DNA of 64,000 nt from Pectobacterium aroidearum (GTDB lineage Bacteria > Pseudomonadota > Gammaproteobacteria > Enterobacterales > Enterobacteriaceae). Shown here in pieces: positions 35,583 through 44,947 of the stretch. The position numbers were made by a program, and so were the translations under genes. The notes below the pieces were generated by a model. The model saw only the letters and a list, made by a program, of their open reading frames with translations, did not search any database and had not been told where the DNA came from. The DNA lies in assembly GCF_041228105.1 (NCBI RefSeq), contig NZ_CP166097.1, forward strand, positions 4,588,001 through 4,652,000, written 5' to 3'. Position 1 is the stretch's first letter. The number at the start of each line of letters is the position of its first letter.

Positions 35583-37196
35583 ATGGAAAAAACACATCCG
35601 CAAGTTACGACTCTCGCTGCAGGGTTACTCTCGTTACTTTTCGCACTCAATCCCGGCGCTTATGCTGCACAAAGCAATGAAAAACCGGTGGCTGGCGGTA
35701 TTCTGAATGTTGGTCTGGGCAGCGATACGCCGATTATCGACCCGCATATTACGGCCTACGGCGTAACGGCACTGATTGCACGTAACGTGGTGGATTCACT
35801 GGTAGGGCAGGCGGAAGACAATCGCTTTACGCCCTGGCTGGCGGAAAGCTGGAAAATAAACGACGACAACACCGAGTACACCTTCCATCTGCGTAAGGAC
35901 GTCACGTTCAGCGACGGCACCAAGTTGGATGCAGCTGCGGTGAAATACAATATCGAGCGTATTCTCGATCCGAAAACCACCTCCAGCTACGCAAAATCGC
36001 TGTTAGGCCCAATCGACAAGATCTCGACGCCGGATGACTATACGATTGTGCTCCACTACAGCTCACCGTTTGCGGCGCTGCTACAGGGGCTGAGCCTGCC
36101 TTATCTGGGCATTCAATCCCCGACATACCTGAAGAACACGCCAAATACCAGTAACACCGTGGTAGGTTCCGGGCCGTTTATTCTCGACTCCTTTGTGAAA
36201 GGCAGCGGCAGTAAGCTGACAAAACGCCCTGATTACAACTGGGGACCGGGTTATGCCAAGCATACTGGCCCAGCCTATCTGGACGGTCTGGTGTTCAAAT
36301 ATCTGCCGGAAGCGTCGGTTCGCCTGGGCGCACTGAGCAGCGGTCAGATTCAGGCAATTGACGCCGTACCGCCAGCCAATTTCCCAACAGTGAAGCGCAA
36401 TCCGAAGCTGGAAGTGATCACCTATGAGAACCCGGGCGTTAACCGCGTGCTCTATCTCAACACCACCAAAGGTCCTTTCCAGGATGTCGCGGTGCGTAAG
36501 GCATTCCAGAGCGCCGTAGATACCAACGCTGCGGTGAAAGTCGCTTTCTTCGGTACGCTGAAAGCCGCCGATAACGTTCTCGGCCCGGCCACGCTGTACT
36601 ACGATCCGAGCGTTGCATCCCGCTGGGGCTTTGATGTGAAAAAAGCCAACGAACTGCTGGATAACGCAGGCTGGAAACAGAAAGACAGCGAAGGCTTCCG
36701 CACTAAAGATGGCAATCGTCTGAGCGTCAAATTCGTTTATGCCTCAACCAACGTTGAAGCCGCGGATGTCGCGCTGTTCCAGGCGGTGCAATATCAGGTG
36801 AAACAGGCAGGCTTCGATGTTCAACTGACGCCGGTTGATGCGGGTGAGTTCACCACGCGCACCAATGCCAATGAATACGATATCGCCTCCAACTTCTTCG
36901 TGCGTGCAGAACCGGATATTCTGCGTACCGTCTTTGATTCGGCCTATGCGCCACCGAACGGCAACAACTTTACGCGCATCAGCGTGCTGAATGACAAGCT
37001 GAGAAAGGCTATCGGCGCGGGCGAAGCGGAACGTAAACAGCTCTACAGCGAAATACAGCGTGAGGTCATCGATCAGGCGTATGTGGTTCCACTGTACATT
37101 CCCGCCTACCAACTCGGCCTGTCCAAACAGGTACAGGGCATAAGCTGGGCTACCAACGCAAAACCGAACTTCTATGATGTCTGGATTAAACGTTAA
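35583..37196 (+). CDS. ABC transporter substrate-binding protein, peptide type (SBP family 5)
   Basis: Periplasmic binding protein of the DppA/OppA/NikA family, 537 aa. Signal peptide at about 1-29 ends AYA without a lipobox cysteine, so it is soluble. Family signature appears in FTPWLAESWKINDDNTEYTFHLRKDVTFSDGT (about 82-113). Substrate could be peptides, opines or glycosides; not resolved. First gene of a four-gene operon; its 3' end overlaps the first permease by 23 bp. Confidence 0.9.
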   Translation: MEKTHPQVTTLAAGLLSLLFALNPGAYAAQSNEKPVAGGILNVGLGSDTPIIDPHITAYGVTALIARNVVDSLVGQAEDNRFTPWLAESWKINDDNTEYTFHLRKDVTFSDGTKLDAAAVKYNIERILDPKTTSSYAKSLLGPIDKISTPDDYTIVLHYSSPFAALLQGLSLPYLGIQSPTYLKNTPNTSNTVVGSGPFILDSFVKGSGSKLTKRPDYNWGPGYAKHTGPAYLDGLVFKYLPEASVRLGALSSGQIQAIDAVPPANFPTVKRNPKLEVITYENPGVNRVLYLNTTKGPFQDVAVRKAFQSAVDTNAAVKVAFFGTLKAADNVLGPATLYYDPSVASRWGFDVKKANELLDNAGWKQKDSEGFRTKDGNRLSVKFVYASTNVEAADVALFQAVQYQVKQAGFDVQLTPVDAGEFTTRTNANEYDIASNFFVRAEPDILRTVFDSAYAPPNGNNFTRISVLNDKLRKAIGAGEAERKQLYSEIQREVIDQAYVVPLYIPAYQLGLSKQVQGISWATNAKPNFYDVWIKR

Positions 37197-38133
37197 TCTG
37201 TACGCGTTAGGTAAACGTCTTTTCACCATTCTGGCTGTGCTCTGGGGCGCAGCCACATTGACGTTTATTGCCGTCAAACTGATCCCCGGCGATCCGGTCG
37301 CCATTCTTAGCGGCGGCGATAACGTGGTGGATGAAGCCTATCGCGCCGTACTCATCAAACAATTCGGGCTCGACCAACCGCTGTGGGTGCAATATCTGCG
37401 CTACTGCGGACAGGCGCTACAGGGTGATTTTGGCGTCAGCTATCTCTATCGCCTGCCGGTTGGTAGCGTGATTAGCGATGCGATGCATGAAACTCTGCCG
37501 CTGGCGCTCGGCGGCCTGATTCTGGCGCTATTCCTCGCGATTACCAGCGCGCTGCTGACCGCAGGCCGTTATGGTGCGCTGCGTACCACCGTGTCGTGGC
37601 TGGAACTGACGCTGCTTAGCACGCCGGTTTACTGGATTGGAATCGTCCTGCTGAGCCTGTTCAGCTTTCGTCTGCAATGGTTTCCGGTTACTGGCAACGA
37701 CGGGGTGATGTCGCTGGTGTTGCCGGTTATCACGCTAAGCCTGCCGATTGCCGCGATTCTGAGTCAGGTCCTGCGTGACGGTCTGGAAGAGGCACTTTCC
37801 CAGCCGTTTTCATTAACCGTACGCACACGCGGCGTCAGTGAAATCCGGCTGCGCTTTCGCCACGGTTTACGCCACGCGGCGCTGGCAGCCTCAACGCTGA
37901 CCGGTACGCTGCTGGCAAGCGTACTCGGCGGCTCCGTGCTGACTGAAACCGTCTTTGGCCGCGCCGGGATCGGGCAGGTCACGCTGAGCGCCATTGAAAA
38001 CCGTGACATGCCGCTAGTGCTGGGCGTCGTGATGCTGTCCGCGTTCCTGTTCGTCGTCATCAACCTGCTGGTGGATGCGCTGTATCTCATCATCGATCCC
38101 CGCTTACGCAAGAAGGCGAGCGCCCATGAGTAG
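37174..38133 (+). CDS. ABC transporter permease 1 (DppB-like)
   Basis: 319 aa, about six transmembrane segments. N-terminal LGKRLFTILAVLWGAATLTFIAVKLIPGDP is the conserved family 5 permease opening, and the EAA loop lies in VRTRGVSEIRLRFRHGLRHAAL. Overlaps the end of the binding-protein gene and has no strong ribosome-binding site, so it is translated by coupling. Forms a heterodimer with the next gene product. Confidence 0.9.
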   Translation: MMSGLNVNLYALGKRLFTILAVLWGAATLTFIAVKLIPGDPVAILSGGDNVVDEAYRAVLIKQFGLDQPLWVQYLRYCGQALQGDFGVSYLYRLPVGSVISDAMHETLPLALGGLILALFLAITSALLTAGRYGALRTTVSWLELTLLSTPVYWIGIVLLSLFSFRLQWFPVTGNDGVMSLVLPVITLSLPIAAILSQVLRDGLEEALSQPFSLTVRTRGVSEIRLRFRHGLRHAALAASTLTGTLLASVLGGSVLTETVFGRAGIGQVTLSAIENRDMPLVLGVVMLSAFLFVVINLLVDALYLIIDPRLRKKASAHE

Positions 38134-38992
38134 TGAACCGATGCCCTTTACGCAGACACCATCCAGAAAAACCTATCGCAGCCCGTGGTTAAGCACGGCG
38201 ACGCTGCTGCCTGCCGCGATCGTTTTCCTGCTGGCGCTGGCGGTCTTTTTCCCTTCACTGTTTACCAGCCGCACTGCCGATGAAATGGATATGGGAGCGG
38301 TATTCCAGTCGCCAAATAGCACCTACTGGTTTGGCACCGACCAACTGGGGCGCGATATTTTTTCCCGTATCGTTCACGGCACCTCGCTGTCGCTGGGTAT
38401 CGGCGTCGGCGCGATGCTGATCGCCTGCTTCGGCGGCGTGCTGTTTGGCACCCTGTCGGTCCTCGCGCCGCTGCGCATTCGTCAGGTTTTGGTGCGTCTG
38501 CTGGACATCATGCTGGCGTTTCCCGATCTACTGCTAGCGCTGCTGGTGATCGCTGTACTGGGACGCGGTCCGGAAAACACCATGCTGGCCGTTGGGCTGG
38601 CGGGGATTGCCGGCTATGCCCGTTTGATCCGCTCTCAGGTGCTGCACGTCAGGCTATCCGGCTATGTTGAACATGCGATTGCACTGGGCGAACACCCGCT
38701 GTATATCGTTTTCCGCCATATCATTCCCAATACGCTGCGCCCGTTGCTGATTGTCGCCACCATTGGCGTTGGTCACGCGGTACTGTCCGCCTCGGCGCTG
38801 AGTTTTTTGGGGCTGGGTGTCGTTCCACCGACCGCCGAGTGGGGCGCGCTACTGGCTGACGGACGTAACTTCCTTGATATCGCCCCCTGGGTTAGCCTGC
38901 TGCCCGCCAGCGTCGTCGCGCTGTCGGTAATTTCTATTACGTTACTGGGACGTCGTTTACAGGCCATTTTGGCCAAAGGAGAGGCACGATGA
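38126..38992 (+). CDS. ABC transporter permease 2 (DppC-like)
   Basis: 288 aa. Begins with a long cytoplasmic tail, then TM1 (about 24-45); the extracytoplasmic FGTDQLGRDIFSRIVHGTSLSLGIG motif is typical of DppC-type subunits, and the EAA motif appears in YVEHAIALGEHPLYIVFRHIIPN. ATG overlaps the stop of permease 1 by 8 bp. An alternative start at 38075 would extend into the upstream gene. Confidence 0.9.
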   Translation: MSSEPMPFTQTPSRKTYRSPWLSTATLLPAAIVFLLALAVFFPSLFTSRTADEMDMGAVFQSPNSTYWFGTDQLGRDIFSRIVHGTSLSLGIGVGAMLIACFGGVLFGTLSVLAPLRIRQVLVRLLDIMLAFPDLLLALLVIAVLGRGPENTMLAVGLAGIAGYARLIRSQVLHVRLSGYVEHAIALGEHPLYIVFRHIIPNTLRPLLIVATIGVGHAVLSASALSFLGLGVVPPTAEWGALLADGRNFLDIAPWVSLLPASVVALSVISITLLGRRLQAILAKGEAR

Positions 38993-40698
38993 GCCTGAAT
39001 CCACTTCCTCACCCCTCTCATACCGCTTCAGACGCATCCGCGAAGACGCCGCTGCTGCGCGTAGACGGCCTGAGCGTCACGTTTCCCAGCCCTTTCGGCC
39101 CCATTCGTTCGGTTAAGAACCTCTCTTTTCAGGTAAATGCCGGTGAAATTCTGGCGCTGGTCGGCGAATCAGGTTCAGGGAAGTCTGTCACCGCTCGCAC
39201 ACTGGTGGGTCTGGCCGGTGAAAACGTTGACGTACAGGCCAACGCCATTGAACTCACGCGCCATGACGGCGGCCTGTGTGATTTACGCTATCTAACCGAT
39301 CGCGATTGGCGAGCGATTCGTGGTCGTGAAATCGGCTTTGTTTTGCAGGATGCGCTAGTGTCTCTCGACCCGCTGCGCAAGATCGGGCAGGAAGTCGCCG
39401 AACCGATTCTGACCCATCGCCTGTTGCCTCGCCAGCAGGTTCCTGCACGCGTAGCCGAACTCCTGACGAAAGCAGGTATTCCCGACCCAGAGCATCGCGC
39501 GGCGCAGTATCCGCACGAACTGTCTGGCGGGCTGCGTCAGCGTGCGCTTATTGCTTCTGCATTAGCAGCAGGCCCACAGTTGCTGATCGCCGATGAGCCA
39601 ACTACCGCGCTGGATGCCACAGTGCAAAAGCAGGTGCTGAAGGTGTTCACCGCCTTAGCGCAAGCAGGGCACGGCGTTTTACTGATCACTCACGATCTTG
39701 CCGTTGTCGCAGAAGTGGCGGATCGCGTCATCGTCATGCAGCAAGGATCGCTAGTCGAAGGCGGTGAGGCGCGGCAGATCCTGTCAGCGCCAACACATCC
39801 CTACACGCGTAAATTACTGGCGGCGATCCCCACCGCTTCCACACGGGGAAAATGGCTAGCCGGTACTGACCCGTTACAGAACGGCATTGCCCCGTCATCG
39901 GTTTCACTGGCAGCGGATCACGCCAGCACCGATGACACCATTGCTCTGACAGCTGATCGGATCGCGGTGTCGTTCAAGCGTCCGGACGGCAGCCGGATGC
40001 AGGCCGTCAATCAGGTTTCTCTCCAGATCAAGCGCGGTGAAACGCTGGGCATCGTCGGCGAATCCGGTTCAGGTAAAACCACGCTGGGCAAAGTCATTCT
40101 GGCGCTGCAAAAGCCGGACAGCGGCGAAGTTCGACTCGCGGACAATGCCTGGAGCACATTAACAGAGCGCGAACGTCGACCACTGCGCGCACGCATTCAG
40201 ACGATCACACAAGATCCGCTCAGTTCGTTCGATCCGCAATTTACCGTCGCACAGATTCTGAACCAGCCACTGCGTTTGCGCCGCGATCTCAGCGACGATG
40301 AGAAACAGCGGCGCATTCTGACGCTGCTGGAGTATGTCGGTTTGACGCCCGACCTGCTGAGCCGTCGTCCCAGAGCGCTGTCAGGCGGGCAGCGACAACG
40401 CGTTTCCATCGCACAGGCCTTGGCTTCGGAACCCGAGATTCTGATCTGCGACGAACCGGTATCAGCGCTGGATGTCACCACACAGGCGCAGGTGCTGGAT
40501 TTGCTGGTCGCGCTGCAACGCCAGTTAGGGCTAACGATGCTGTTCATCTCCCACGATCTGGGCGTAGTGCAGCACATGAGCCACCGCATCGCAGTCATGA
40601 AAGACGGGGATATCGTAGAAACAGGGCCGGTCGAGCAGATCTTCAATCAGCCGCAACACCCTTACACGCGCCTGCTGCTTTCAACGGTGGCGGAGTAG
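38989..40698 (+). CDS. Fused ABC ATPase, two nucleotide-binding domains (DppD-DppF type)
   Basis: 569 aa with two complete ATPase halves. First: Walker A GESGSGKSVT near 58, signature LSGGLRQR, Walker B LLIADEPTTALD. Second: Walker A GESGSGKTTLG near 357, signature LSGGQRQRVSIAQAL, Walker B ILICDEPVSALD. Each half ends with the oligopeptide-ABC C-terminal extension. It overlaps permease 2 as ATGA. In E. coli dipeptide systems these are two proteins; the fusion is common in GsiA/YejF-like systems. Confidence 0.93.
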   Translation: MSLNPLPHPSHTASDASAKTPLLRVDGLSVTFPSPFGPIRSVKNLSFQVNAGEILALVGESGSGKSVTARTLVGLAGENVDVQANAIELTRHDGGLCDLRYLTDRDWRAIRGREIGFVLQDALVSLDPLRKIGQEVAEPILTHRLLPRQQVPARVAELLTKAGIPDPEHRAAQYPHELSGGLRQRALIASALAAGPQLLIADEPTTALDATVQKQVLKVFTALAQAGHGVLLITHDLAVVAEVADRVIVMQQGSLVEGGEARQILSAPTHPYTRKLLAAIPTASTRGKWLAGTDPLQNGIAPSSVSLAADHASTDDTIALTADRIAVSFKRPDGSRMQAVNQVSLQIKRGETLGIVGESGSGKTTLGKVILALQKPDSGEVRLADNAWSTLTERERRPLRARIQTITQDPLSSFDPQFTVAQILNQPLRLRRDLSDDEKQRRILTLLEYVGLTPDLLSRRPRALSGGQRQRVSIAQALASEPEILICDEPVSALDVTTQAQVLDLLVALQRQLGLTMLFISHDLGVVQHMSHRIAVMKDGDIVETGPVEQIFNQPQHPYTRLLLSTVAE

Positions 40699-40757
40699 TG
40701 CGGTTGACGCGTAGTGATACGCTGAATTTGGCGAATGAACAATCTTAGAGGACAGTA

Positions 40758-41063
40758 TTAAAGGTTTTGGTAACCGGCTTCTTTTTGATGCTTGACGGTC
40801 AGTATCACCGCTCTGTCAGTCAGTTCATCATGACGGTAAAGCATCACGTACCCGCTGCTGCCGAATTCGATCACCAGCTCCTGATATTCAAGGGGGAGGT
40901 GTTCAACGGGTCGCCCGATATTCGGCAGCGCTGCTAACTGACGAATGCCCCGAATCAAAACTTCAGCGGCCTTTTTCGCAGCCAGCGCATTTTTGTTTTT
41001 TAGAAAATCCTGCAAACGCTGTAAACCACGCCTCGCGCTTTCTGAAACAATCATTTGTGGCAT
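40758..41063 (-). CDS. RelE/ParE-family toxin
   Basis: 101 aa. Sequence pattern of the ParE/RelE superfamily: an N-terminal helical hairpin (SARRGLQRLQDFLKNKNALAAKKAAEVLIRGI), then the beta sheet with IGRPVEHLPLEYQELVIEFGSSGYVMLYR and a final VILTVKHQKEAGY, where the last basic helix carries candidate active residues (R, H, K). Gyrase-poisoning (ParE) or ribosome-dependent mRNA cleavage (RelE) cannot be distinguished. It overlaps the upstream antitoxin by 13 bp, giving coupled translation. Confidence 0.82.
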   Translation of the reverse strand: MPQMIVSESARRGLQRLQDFLKNKNALAAKKAAEVLIRGIRQLAALPNIGRPVEHLPLEYQELVIEFGSSGYVMLYRHDELTDRAVILTVKHQKEAGYQNL

Positions 41064-41341
41064 GCAGGCGCATCCTGTTCATGCCCAGAACCCCAGGATT
41101 CTAACCAGGTGACGGTCTCATCTGCGGTGATGTGTTCGCCGGTGTTCTGGTATTCCTCCCACGCGACCAGCGTCTCTTTACGATACTGACTGCGTTTTTC
41201 TTCACGCTCCACGTATTCGGCAATCGCTTCCAGCATCAACGCATGGGCTGAGCTATGGCGGTCATCGGCCAACGTTTTCAGTCGTTCTTTAATATCCTGA
41301 ACGATGCGCAGCGTCGTGGTTTGGCGTGTCGTGTCGGCCAT
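41051..41341 (-). CDS. Antitoxin, ribbon-helix-helix type
   Basis: 96 aa. N-terminal TTTLRIVQDIKERLKTLADDRHSSAHALMLEAIAEYVEREE is a CopG/MetJ-type ribbon-helix-helix DNA-binding domain; the C-terminal acidic half (about 60-96) would wrap the toxin. The first gene of the pair, as usual for these modules. A 31-bp palindrome just upstream is its probable operator. Confidence 0.82.
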   Translation of the reverse strand: MADTTRQTTTLRIVQDIKERLKTLADDRHSSAHALMLEAIAEYVEREEKRSQYRKETLVAWEEYQNTGEHITADETVTWLESWGSGHEQDAPACHK

Positions 41342-41353
41342 GATGTGCTCCGG

Positions 41354-41384
41354 TTAATATCACTGGTGTCACCAATGACATTAA
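41354..41384 (-). promoter_or_regulatory. Palindromic operator of the toxin-antitoxin operon
   Basis: Symmetric arms around T41369: GGTG/CACC, then TCA/TGA and TTAAT/ATTAA, with three mismatched or central positions. It starts 13 bp upstream of the antitoxin ATG. Ribbon-helix-helix antitoxins typically bind such paired sites for autorepression. Confidence 0.65.
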
Positions 41385-41402
41385 CTCTGAATGATGCAGG
41401 TG

Positions 41403-42257
41403 TCACTCCACATTCAGGAAGCGCTGGCGGTAGGCGCTGGGCGAGATGCCGAACGCCTGATGGAACACCACAGAGAAGTAGTTGCTGTCTTCAAACCCGC
41501 ACAGCGCGGCAATGTCACCGATGGTTTGCAGATCATAACGCAGCAGTTCCATCGCCTTGCATAGCCGCAGCTGGCGCAGGTAGTGCGGCACACTCATGCC
41601 CGTTTGTTCTTTAAAGCGCGAACGCAAACTGCGCGCGCTGAAGTGGTGCTGTTCGCAGAAGGCTTCAAAGCGGAACGGTGCCGCAATACTGGCACGCAGC
41701 GCATTCATCAACATATCTAGCTGGTGCGCATCGGCGAGCTGCGGATTATCCGGCGTGTGACGATAGCGCGCCGCCAGCAGCGCAATCTGCAACAGCAGCG
41801 CTTCACTCAGTTGCAGCGACAGCGCATCGGATTTCATACACTCCTGCCTCAACGCATCCACCTTCTCACGAAGGGTATCCATACCTTCGGAGCCTAGACA
41901 CCAGTGCCGCTGGCTTTGTGGATGTTCCCCGCCCGGCAGCAACCTCTGCCAGTCAGCCGAGAGCGTCAGGCGGTTGCGAATATAGAGGATATTGTCCAGT
42001 TCTAGACCGTGGACAGATTCATAGCTGTGACGATCGTTAGCAGAAACATAAAACATATCGCCGCGGGTAATGCGGTAAGGTACATCGTTCCAGAGGTGCA
42101 GGCCATTCCCGCGCCAGACAATCACCAGTTCGTCAAAATCATGATGATGCAGCGGAAACACCGGCTGCGGGTGGCGTTCGGCAACCATCACGACATTCTT
42201 GTCGGTGAGGAAATAGTCTTCAGTCTGTAATTTTAAACCCCGTACTGCTGTCGCCAT
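41403..42257 (-). CDS. rhaR: Rhamnose operon regulator RhaR
   Basis: AraC-family activator of the rhaSR operon, responding to L-rhamnose. 284 aa (E. coli 282). Cupin-like N-terminal domain with HHHDFDELVIVWRGNGLHLWND, closely matching E. coli RhaR; C-terminal double helix-turn-helix ending FEDSNYFSVVFHQAFGISPSAYR. AGGA ribosome-binding site. 24 bp after rhaS on the same strand. Confidence 0.95.
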   Translation of the reverse strand: MATAVRGLKLQTEDYFLTDKNVVMVAERHPQPVFPLHHHDFDELVIVWRGNGLHLWNDVPYRITRGDMFYVSANDRHSYESVHGLELDNILYIRNRLTLSADWQRLLPGGEHPQSQRHWCLGSEGMDTLREKVDALRQECMKSDALSLQLSEALLLQIALLAARYRHTPDNPQLADAHQLDMLMNALRASIAAPFRFEAFCEQHHFSARSLRSRFKEQTGMSVPHYLRQLRLCKAMELLRYDLQTIGDIAALCGFEDSNYFSVVFHQAFGISPSAYRQRFLNVE

Positions 42258-42281
42258 TTCCTCACCCGCAGTTGCTGTTAG

Positions 42282-43121
42282 CTACTCTTCACGAGAAAAC
42301 GCCTGATGGCGTAGTGACTTAGGCGCCTGCGAGAATGCCTTGCGGAATTGCGTCGAGAAGTGATTGCTGTCGCTAAATCCACAGGCGTGCGCAATGGTGG
42401 TGATGGAATCATCACTCTGCTGCAACCGCCGACGTGCCTCCAGTAATCTTAACCGATTCAGATAGCGTTGTGGCGTCATACCGGTGTGTTGTTTGAGCTG
42501 ACGATGAAGTGTGCGCAGCGGCAGCGAGAATCGATCGGCCAGACTGCCCCAGTTCACCTCTTCGCTGTAGTTGTTTTGCAACCAACCCAGCAATGCCTGT
42601 ACTCCCTGACGCTCGGAACCACTACTCTGCGTCTGGAAGCACTGTTGACGCAACTGCACCAGAATGTGCAGAAACAGGCTTTCACTGGCGGCAATCGCTT
42701 CCGGCGCATCGCTCTGCGCCAGCTCTGCCAGACTGTTCAACGACTGCTTCAACTGCTGCATCCCCGTAGCATTGACCTGCCACTGCCCCTGCCACTCGCC
42801 GTTCGGGCCATACGGCAAGAATGCGGCGATATCGGAAAGGAAGCGGAACCCGCGCGGCGAGCGATACAGCATGTTAGTCAGACACAGCCCTTCCACGTCT
42901 TCAAACAGATGCCGATCGTTATCACGAACAAAGAACACCGAACCGCTGCACAGTGCATAAGGCTGATCGTTAAACACATGGACGCCTGCGCCCTGCTCCA
43001 CCAGCACAATCTCCCAGAAATCATGGTAGTGCTCAGGAAAAGCCGTTTGCGGAGTACGCGGTTCTACCGCCACCGTTACGGCACGCGAAGTAAAAAAATC
43101 ATCACCACGAAGTAACGTCAT
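42282..43121 (-). CDS. rhaS: Rhamnose operon activator RhaS
   Basis: AraC-family activator of rhaBAD and rhaT. 279 aa with ATG at 43121 (GGAG 8 bp upstream; E. coli RhaS 278 aa starts MTVLHSVDFF, here MTLLRGDDFF). N-terminal PEHYHDFWEIVLVEQGAGVHVFN sugar-binding domain and a C-terminal GFSDSNHFSTQFRKAF recognition region. Divergent from rhaB with a 335-bp control region. Confidence 0.95.
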   Translation of the reverse strand: MTLLRGDDFFTSRAVTVAVEPRTPQTAFPEHYHDFWEIVLVEQGAGVHVFNDQPYALCSGSVFFVRDNDRHLFEDVEGLCLTNMLYRSPRGFRFLSDIAAFLPYGPNGEWQGQWQVNATGMQQLKQSLNSLAELAQSDAPEAIAASESLFLHILVQLRQQCFQTQSSGSERQGVQALLGWLQNNYSEEVNWGSLADRFSLPLRTLHRQLKQHTGMTPQRYLNRLRLLEARRRLQQSDDSITTIAHACGFSDSNHFSTQFRKAFSQAPKSLRHQAFSREE

Positions 43122-43264
43122 TTCAGTTCTCCATTCGGCCTCTGGCAAAAATGCGGCCTTTGAAAAAGGGTAGCCAGAAGCCACAGAACCGACCTTAAAT
43201 TACCGTCACCTGCATGCCGTCTGGCTGCTCTTTTTTTAAGATCGCACCGCCCAATTGGTTGAAG

Positions 43265-43280
43265 TGTGGTAAGGATCACA
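43265..43280 (+). promoter_or_regulatory. CRP-like site 1 in the rhaS-rhaB control region
   Basis: TGTGG-TAAGGA-TCACA, one mismatch to the CRP half-site consensus and the right 6-bp spacing. It is 145 bp from rhaS and so suited to activate rhaSR. Confidence 0.6.
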
Positions 43281-43331
43281 CCGTCTTTTCCCTGATTTTT
43301 TCGTGGTTATTTCCCGAATAATTTCCCAGAT

Positions 43332-43347
43332 TGTGAGCCCTTTCACG
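43332..43347 (+). promoter_or_regulatory. CRP-like site 2 in the rhaS-rhaB control region
   Basis: TGTGA-GCCCTT-TCACG, one mismatch to consensus. About 110 bp upstream of rhaB, matching the E. coli arrangement where CRP and RhaS activate rhaBAD. RhaS half-sites between it and rhaB were not resolved by eye. Confidence 0.7.
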
Positions 43348-43456
43348 GTCAGCTTTGTCATTTTGCCAGCCGCCTGTTGTTGATGGCACTCATAGGAAGG
43401 TGGCTGCCGTTACCGCTCTTTACACTGCAACACATCCAACAATAAGGAGTGCGGCT

Positions 43457-44947
43457 ATGGCGGTGAAGAATATCGTGGCGGTGGATTTAGGTGCATCCAG
43501 TGGTCGGGTCATGCTGGCAACCTTGCACACCGCAACGCAGCATCTGACGCTGAAAGAAATTCACCGTTTCAGCAATACGCTGGTGTTTCAGGACAATCAT
43601 CACCAGTGGGATCTCGCCGCGCTGGAACGCGATATCCTCACCGGGTTACACCAAATCGATGCCATGGGTATCGTTCCCGATAGCATCGGGATCGACAGTT
43701 GGGGCGTCGATTACGTGCTACTCGATCAGGACGGACAGCGTGTCGGCCTGCCGTATTCCTATCGCGACCACCGCACCGACGGCGTGATGGCTACCGTCAC
43801 CACCGAACTGGGACGTGAAGCTATCTATCAGCGTACCGGCATTCAATTCCTGCCATTTAATACGCTGTACCAGCTTAAAGCGCTGTGCGATGCGCCATCT
43901 GACGATCTGCATCAGGTGGCACACCTGCTGATGATTCCCGACTATTTTCACTATCGCCTCACGGGAAGTCTGGTCTGCGAATACACCAACGCCAGCACGA
44001 CCCAACTGCTTAGCCTCGAAAAGAAAACCTGGGACAGCGAACTACTGGACTATCTGGGTGTACCACGTCGCTGGTTGAGCGAGCCGGTACAGCCGGGGCA
44101 CGCTGTAGGGAACTGGGCTGCGCCGAGCGGACGGCAGATTCCCGTCACCGCCGTCGCCACGCACGATACCGCCAGCGCAGTGGTTGGCGCGCCGTTACAG
44201 AGTCGCGACAGCGCCTATCTCAGCTCCGGCACCTGGTCGCTGATGGGTATCGAAAGCGACACGCCATTTAACAGCCCGCAGGCGCTAGCTGCCAATATCA
44301 CCAACGAAGGCGGCGTAGACGGCACCTATCGGGTGCTGAAAAACATCATGGGACTGTGGCTGCTACAGCGGGTTTGTCAGGAGCGTGACATCAAGGACTT
44401 AGGCGCGCTGATTGAGGCCGCCGCCGCCCTGCCCGCTTTCACCAGCCTGATTAACCCTAATGACGATCGCTTTATCAATCCGCCATCCATGCATCAGGCG
44501 ATCCGCGACTATTGCCGTGAGCACGGCCAGCCGGTGCCCCACAGCGATGCCGAGCTGGCACGCTGCATCTTTGACAGCCTCGCGCTGCTCTATAGACAGG
44601 TAGTTCTGGAACTGGGCGAACTGCGCCACGCACCGATCCGCCAGTTGCACATTGTCGGCGGCGGCAGCCAGAACGCTTTCCTGAACCAGCTGTGCGCCGA
44701 TGTGTGCCAAATTCCAGTTCTAGCCGGGCCGGTCGAAGCTTCGACGCTTGGCAATATCGGCTGCCAGTTGATGGCGCTGGGCGCCGTCGCCGACCTTGCC
44801 GCATTCCGGCACATGCTGACTCATAACTTCCCTTTGCATCGCTATACCCCGCGTGCGGAGAGTGATTTTGCCGGGCACTGGCGTCGTTTTCAGGCGCTCA
44901 GCCAGCCAGAAACCGCCCCGAAGGGCAAAAAGGAGACCACGCAATGA
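43457..44947 (+). CDS. rhaB: L-rhamnulokinase
   Basis: FGGY-family kinase phosphorylating L-rhamnulose to L-rhamnulose-1-phosphate. 496 aa; N-terminal [14 protein letters not shown] is the phosphate-1 motif, [13 protein letters not shown] marks the sugar site and [13 protein letters not shown] ([10 protein letters not shown]) the adenosine region. ATG 43457 with AAGGAGT upstream. First gene of rhaBADM; its stop overlaps rhaA as ATGA. Confidence 0.95.
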   Translation: MAVKNIVAVDLGASSGRVMLATLHTATQHLTLKEIHRFSNTLVFQDNHHQWDLAALERDILTGLHQIDAMGIVPDSIGIDSWGVDYVLLDQDGQRVGLPYSYRDHRTDGVMATVTTELGREAIYQRTGIQFLPFNTLYQLKALCDAPSDDLHQVAHLLMIPDYFHYRLTGSLVCEYTNASTTQLLSLEKKTWDSELLDYLGVPRRWLSEPVQPGHAVGNWAAPSGRQIPVTAVATHDTASAVVGAPLQSRDSAYLSSGTWSLMGIESDTPFNSPQALAANITNEGGVDGTYRVLKNIMGLWLLQRVCQERDIKDLGALIEAAAALPAFTSLINPNDDRFINPPSMHQAIRDYCREHGQPVPHSDAELARCIFDSLALLYRQVVLELGELRHAPIRQLHIVGGGSQNAFLNQLCADVCQIPVLAGPVEASTLGNIGCQLMALGAVADLAAFRHMLTHNFPLHRYTPRAESDFAGHWRRFQALSQPETAPKGKKETTQ

